Part shown: positions 34,881-37,207 of the stretch, piece after piece | How the letters are laid out: every line of letters starts with the position of its first letter | Numbering within the stretch: the stretch's first letter is position 1 | Assembly: GCA_019116265.1 (NCBI GenBank) | Contig: DXBZ01000029.1 | Span: forward strand, 1-37,207 | Reading direction: 5' to 3' | DNA length: 37,207 nucleotides | Origin: Candidatus Olsenella stercoravium | GTDB lineage: Bacteria; Actinomycetota; Coriobacteriia; Coriobacteriales; Atopobiaceae | Translations under genes and position numbers: made by a program | The notes under the pieces: generated by a model | Databases searched by the model: none | Told to the model about the DNA's origin: nothing | Seen by the model: only the letters and a program-made list of their open reading frames with translations

Positions 34881-34955
34881 TGGAGCGGGCAACGGGACTC
34901 GAACCCGCGAGTGTCAGCTTGGGAAGCTGATGCCTTACCACTTGGCGATGCCCGC
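34881..34955 (-). tRNA. tRNA-Gly(CCC)
   Basis: On the minus strand the acceptor GCGGGCA pairs with TGCCCGC. The anticodon stem CAGCT/AGCTG carries the loop TCCCA, giving anticodon CCC. The T arm is GCGGG-TTCGAGT-CCCGT. CCA is encoded. Confidence 0.96.
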
Positions 34956-34985
34956 GTCTGTGGCGCCGGGTCTGGCGCGCACCAA

Positions 34986-35015
34986 AGTATACCCTGCCGC
35001 GCGCCCGGGAGGCAA
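34986..35015 (-). promoter_or_regulatory. Promoter of tRNA-Gly
   Basis: On the minus strand TTGCCT (35010-35015) and TATACT (34986-34991) are separated by 18 bp. A leader of about 24 nt would precede the tRNA. Confidence 0.6.
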
Positions 35016-35438
35016 GGTGCGCGGAATCCCCATGGAGTCATGAGAAGTCGTGGAGACCACGTGACGGGAGAGGCTCCCAGGCTGCGGCGCCGCCGAAGCT
35101 CGTCTGGCCTCGCCGACCCAGATCGACGGCGCTGACCTGCGCGCGGCGCAGCGACGACAGCCAGCCGAAAGCCCCGTGCAAGCCAGCCGAAAGACAGCGG
35201 GAAGGTTCGTGCAAGGAGCGGTTCCTAACGTAGGACCTCCCATCCGACGACAGGAGGTCACATGGTCGAGAAGAACGTTGTCACAGGCGCGCGAGCCTGC
35301 GCGCGACGGCGCCCGGCGCAAGCGGAGCGCGCCCGCGCGCCGTGTTCGCGACTCAAGGGAGGAGACCTGCCACGCGACGCGCGCCACCCAGCGGTCGGGC
35401 ACGCGGGGAGGTCGCGGCTCGGCTAGGCCGCAGGACGG
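35016..35438. other. 423-bp region without a convincing gene
   Basis: No frame on either strand has a credible start site or family motif. The region holds an imperfect tandem repeat (CCAGCCGAAAG at 35161 and 35183, each followed by CGTGCAAG), a hairpin GACCTCC / GGAGGTC (about 35233-35260), a short hairpin GGGAGAGGCTCCC (35067-35078) and one GTCGAGAAGAACG motif (35263-35275). A structured RNA is possible, but I could not match it to RNase P, tmRNA or SRP RNA. Confidence 0.4.
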
Positions 35439-37207
35439 CTACGAGCGACGGATCATCTCCGTGACGATCGCCGCGACCTGGGACGCCTGGTCGCCGCTCA
35501 CGTTCTCGATCGTGTCCTCCGGGGTGCGGGAGAGCGCCGGGAGGCCGCTCTCGTCAACGCCCATGAGGGTGACGGCCCTGAGCGAGGAGCGCATGGCGGG
35601 CGTCGCGTCGGTGTCCGCCCAGTCGTGCGTCTCCTGGCCGAGCTGGACGTGCAGGTCCCCGGCAGCACCTCCGAGCAGACGCATCATGCGGCGATCGGCA
35701 CGGCGGGTCTCCTCACGCCCCTCGTTTTTGAGGGCGACGAGGCGGCCGGCGCCGACACAGTCGAGGTTGACGATGAAGCAACCCCTGATCTCGGAGCGGT
35801 GACGCGCGAGGAACGCCTGCATGCCAGCATGGTCGAGCGCGGACCCGCCAAGGGCGACGAACCAGATGTCGTGTGCGACGAGCGCATCGTCACCGAGAGA
35901 GAGCACGGCGTCGCGCAGGTCATCCTCGCTCGGCTGCTCGTCGTCCTCGACGAGTCGGAGGTCGCCGCGGGTCGCGGCGCCGCCGCGCCAGGTGCGGCCG
36001 TCATCGGAGTCCCCGTCGCCGGACTGCCCCTTGCCGCGCAGGCGACCGAGCAGGGAGCGCTTGGGCCTCTCCGCGTCGTGGTCGTCGCCGGCGTCGACCG
36101 TCCCGAGAGGCTCCCCCTGGGGCGTACCGGTCAGGACCTCAAACTGGGGCTCGACGGATGCCGCCGCGTCGTCGGCCGTCCTGACGCGCGTGCCGTTGGG
36201 GTCGGTCGCGAAGGGGTCGGTCTCGCTCGCGGACGGGTCGGGAAGGTCGAAAAGGGACGCGCGACGCGCAACGCTCGAGAGCTGGGGGCGGTAGCTCGTC
36301 TTACCCCACTCGGGGTCGCTCGGGGCATCCGGGCGCTCGAGGGGCTCGGCGGGCTGGGTGGCATCGGGGTCGTACTCCTCATCCATGGCGGAGAGACCCG
36401 AGGTGTCCTTGGGCCCGACGCCCTCGCTGCCGTCGTCCATCACAATCTGGAAGCTTGCCGTCGCGAGGGTCTCTGCGGCAGTCGAGGCCGTGACCTCAGC
36501 CGGATCCTCCTCGTCGGCGACAGCCTCGGGGCCGGTCGCCTCGGGCGCGGCCTCGGATTCCATGGGGGCTTCCTCGACGCCCTCGGCCTCGGTCTCGGGG
36601 GCGGAAGCGGGAGAGATCTTCGACTTGACCAGCGCGACGACGCGCTCGAAGAGGTCCCGCAGGGGATTCGACGCAGGCGCTGGCTCATACGCGTCGTCCG
36701 GCTCCGGCTCGGAGGAGGCCTCGGAGACGAGGGGGGCCGCGACGGACACGGGCTCGGCCCCGGAGACGGCGGCAGAAACGGGTGCGGGCCTCTCGGAGGG
36801 AGCGGGAGCAACGTACTCGATCTCGCAGGAGTCGGGCAGAATCGCGAGCGAGCGCAGCACCTCCTCGCCGTGGCGGACGCCGACGACCGGCCCCTCGTCG
36901 AACACGGGCTCGCCGTCGGGAGCGGTCGCCTCGTCGGCGGCGGGCTCCTGGACGTCCGCTGCCACCGGCTCGGCCTCGACGTCAGACGCGGGGCGGGACT
37001 TGGGTCGGTCACCGCTCGGGCGAACGTTCTCGAGCACGCCGAGGAGCGCCGCGACGGAGGCCTTGTTGTCGTTGGCCCCGTCGGTGCACGGCGCGGTGCG
37101 CTCGGCGATCGAGCCCACGGCGAGCAGCGTCGCGGGCGCGGCGGCCAGGATGCCGACTATCCAGAGGACGATCCGGAAGGGAGCGGGAAGGAAGCCGAGG
37201 ATCTGAA
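35439..37207 (-). CDS. Membrane M28-like peptidase with a long acidic insert (partial, N-terminus outside window)
   Basis: The frame is open through the right edge, so the start is missing; 589 codons are visible. A hydrophobic span (FRIVLWIVGILAAAPATLLAV) is followed by PCTDGANDNKASVAALLG, the M28 metal-bridging aspartate region, then after about 310 residues of Glu/Ala/Pro-rich low-complexity sequence by IWFVALGGSALDHAGMQAFL, CFIVNLDCVGAG and GLPALSRTPEDTIENV. In active M28 enzymes I expect a Glu-Glu pair in the second block and a His in the last (HTPxD-like); here these read SALDH and SRTPED. The aspartates in GANDN and NLDCVG are kept. It is probably a divergent or inactive member. Confidence 0.7.
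   Translation of the reverse strand, partial: QILGFLPAPFRIVLWIVGILAAAPATLLAVGSIAERTAPCTDGANDNKASVAALLGVLENVRPSGDRPKSRPASDVEAEPVAADVQEPAADEATAPDGEPVFDEGPVVGVRHGEEVLRSLAILPDSCEIEYVAPAPSERPAPVSAAVSGAEPVSVAAPLVSEASSEPEPDDAYEPAPASNPLRDLFERVVALVKSKISPASAPETEAEGVEEAPMESEAAPEATGPEAVADEEDPAEVTASTAAETLATASFQIVMDDGSEGVGPKDTSGLSAMDEEYDPDATQPAEPLERPDAPSDPEWGKTSYRPQLSSVARRASLFDLPDPSASETDPFATDPNGTRVRTADDAAASVEPQFEVLTGTPQGEPLGTVDAGDDHDAERPKRSLLGRLRGKGQSGDGDSDDGRTWRGGAATRGDLRLVEDDEQPSEDDLRDAVLSLGDDALVAHDIWFVALGGSALDHAGMQAFLARHRSEIRGCFIVNLDCVGAGRLVALKNEGREETRRADRRMMRLLGGAAGDLHVQLGQETHDWADTDATPAMRSSLRAVTLMGVDESGLPALSRTPEDTIENVSGDQASQVAAIVTEMIRRS

Noticed and set aside
34935..35402. A 155-codon minus-strand frame in the region after the tRNA-Gly promoter
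   Set aside because: It reads through the tRNA-Gly gene's promoter and 5' end, starts at a GTG without a ribosome-binding site and is Arg/Ala/Ser-rich without motifs.
35016..35438. RNase P RNA, tmRNA or SRP RNA
   Set aside because: None of the conserved words (for example GAGGAAAGTCC of RNase P or the SRP GGAAGG..AGCAGCC region) is present.
35176..35802. A 208-codon plus-strand frame near the M28-like gene
   Set aside because: It overlaps the 3' part of the peptidase gene antisense and has no start site or recognisable motif.

Overview
The window looks like a chromosomal segment of a high-GC Gram-positive bacterium, most likely class Coriobacteriia (Atopobiaceae; Olsenella- or Atopobium-like). 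The clues are GC-rich codon use, GTG/TTG starts behind strong purine-rich Shine-Dalgarno sites, an actinobacterial FHA/PP2C/RodA/PASTA-kinase cluster, a LAXTG sorting signal of the class E sortase type, and a nuclease-like protein resembling a family I associate with Coriobacteriia. The genus is inferred, not proven.

Layout. 1-6.1 kb: the 5' tip of an unknown gene, a class-IV-aminotransferase-like protein, purH, a GNAT acetyltransferase coupled to gluQ, tRNA-Ser(GCT) and tRNA-Arg(ACG), deoC and its upstream partner gene. 6.1-9.3 kb: serS, a small membrane protein, a degenerate nuclease-like gene flanked by two 73-bp inverted-repeat elements, and tRNA-Leu(CAG). 9.4-18.8 kb: one operon-like cluster for cell-wall growth and Ser/Thr signalling (polytopic kinase, FhaA, FhaB, PP2C phosphatase, a fused RodA-PbpA protein, PASTA kinase PknB). 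19-26.4 kb: tRNA-Arg(CCT), a membrane protein, purC, an OmpR-type two-component system, a Tat lipoprotein with a TSCPD protein, and purB. 26.5-33 kb: a 1105-residue LAXTG surface protein with an 11-bp G tract in its upstream region, argH, and argG behind an arginine-codon leader peptide and attenuator. 33.4-37.2 kb: tRNA-Lys(TTT), an M29 aminopeptidase, tRNA-Gly(CCC), and a membrane M28-like peptidase cut by the right edge.

The strongest novelty is a family of eight intergenic elements, each bounded by inverted repeats. They fall into two size classes: exactly 73 bp (three copies) and 111-123 bp (five copies). Arm sequences differ between sub-families. A central A[C/G/A]CTGCG-type core sits at a fixed distance from one arm: 33 nt in the short class and 56-57 nt in the long class. 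Two short copies with the same arms flank the nuclease-like gene. Two tandem pairs of the long class, each with a 7-bp spacer, lie 8.4 kb apart.

Other notable signals are a DNA motif GGCGAGAAGGAC (and its complement) far too frequent in non-coding DNA and in terminator loops, an arginine attenuator upstream of argG, a homopolymeric tract in a surface-protein promoter region, a SEDS-class B PBP fusion, and a candidate LexA box upstream of the deoC operon. All similarity statements come from reading motifs by eye; no database search was possible.
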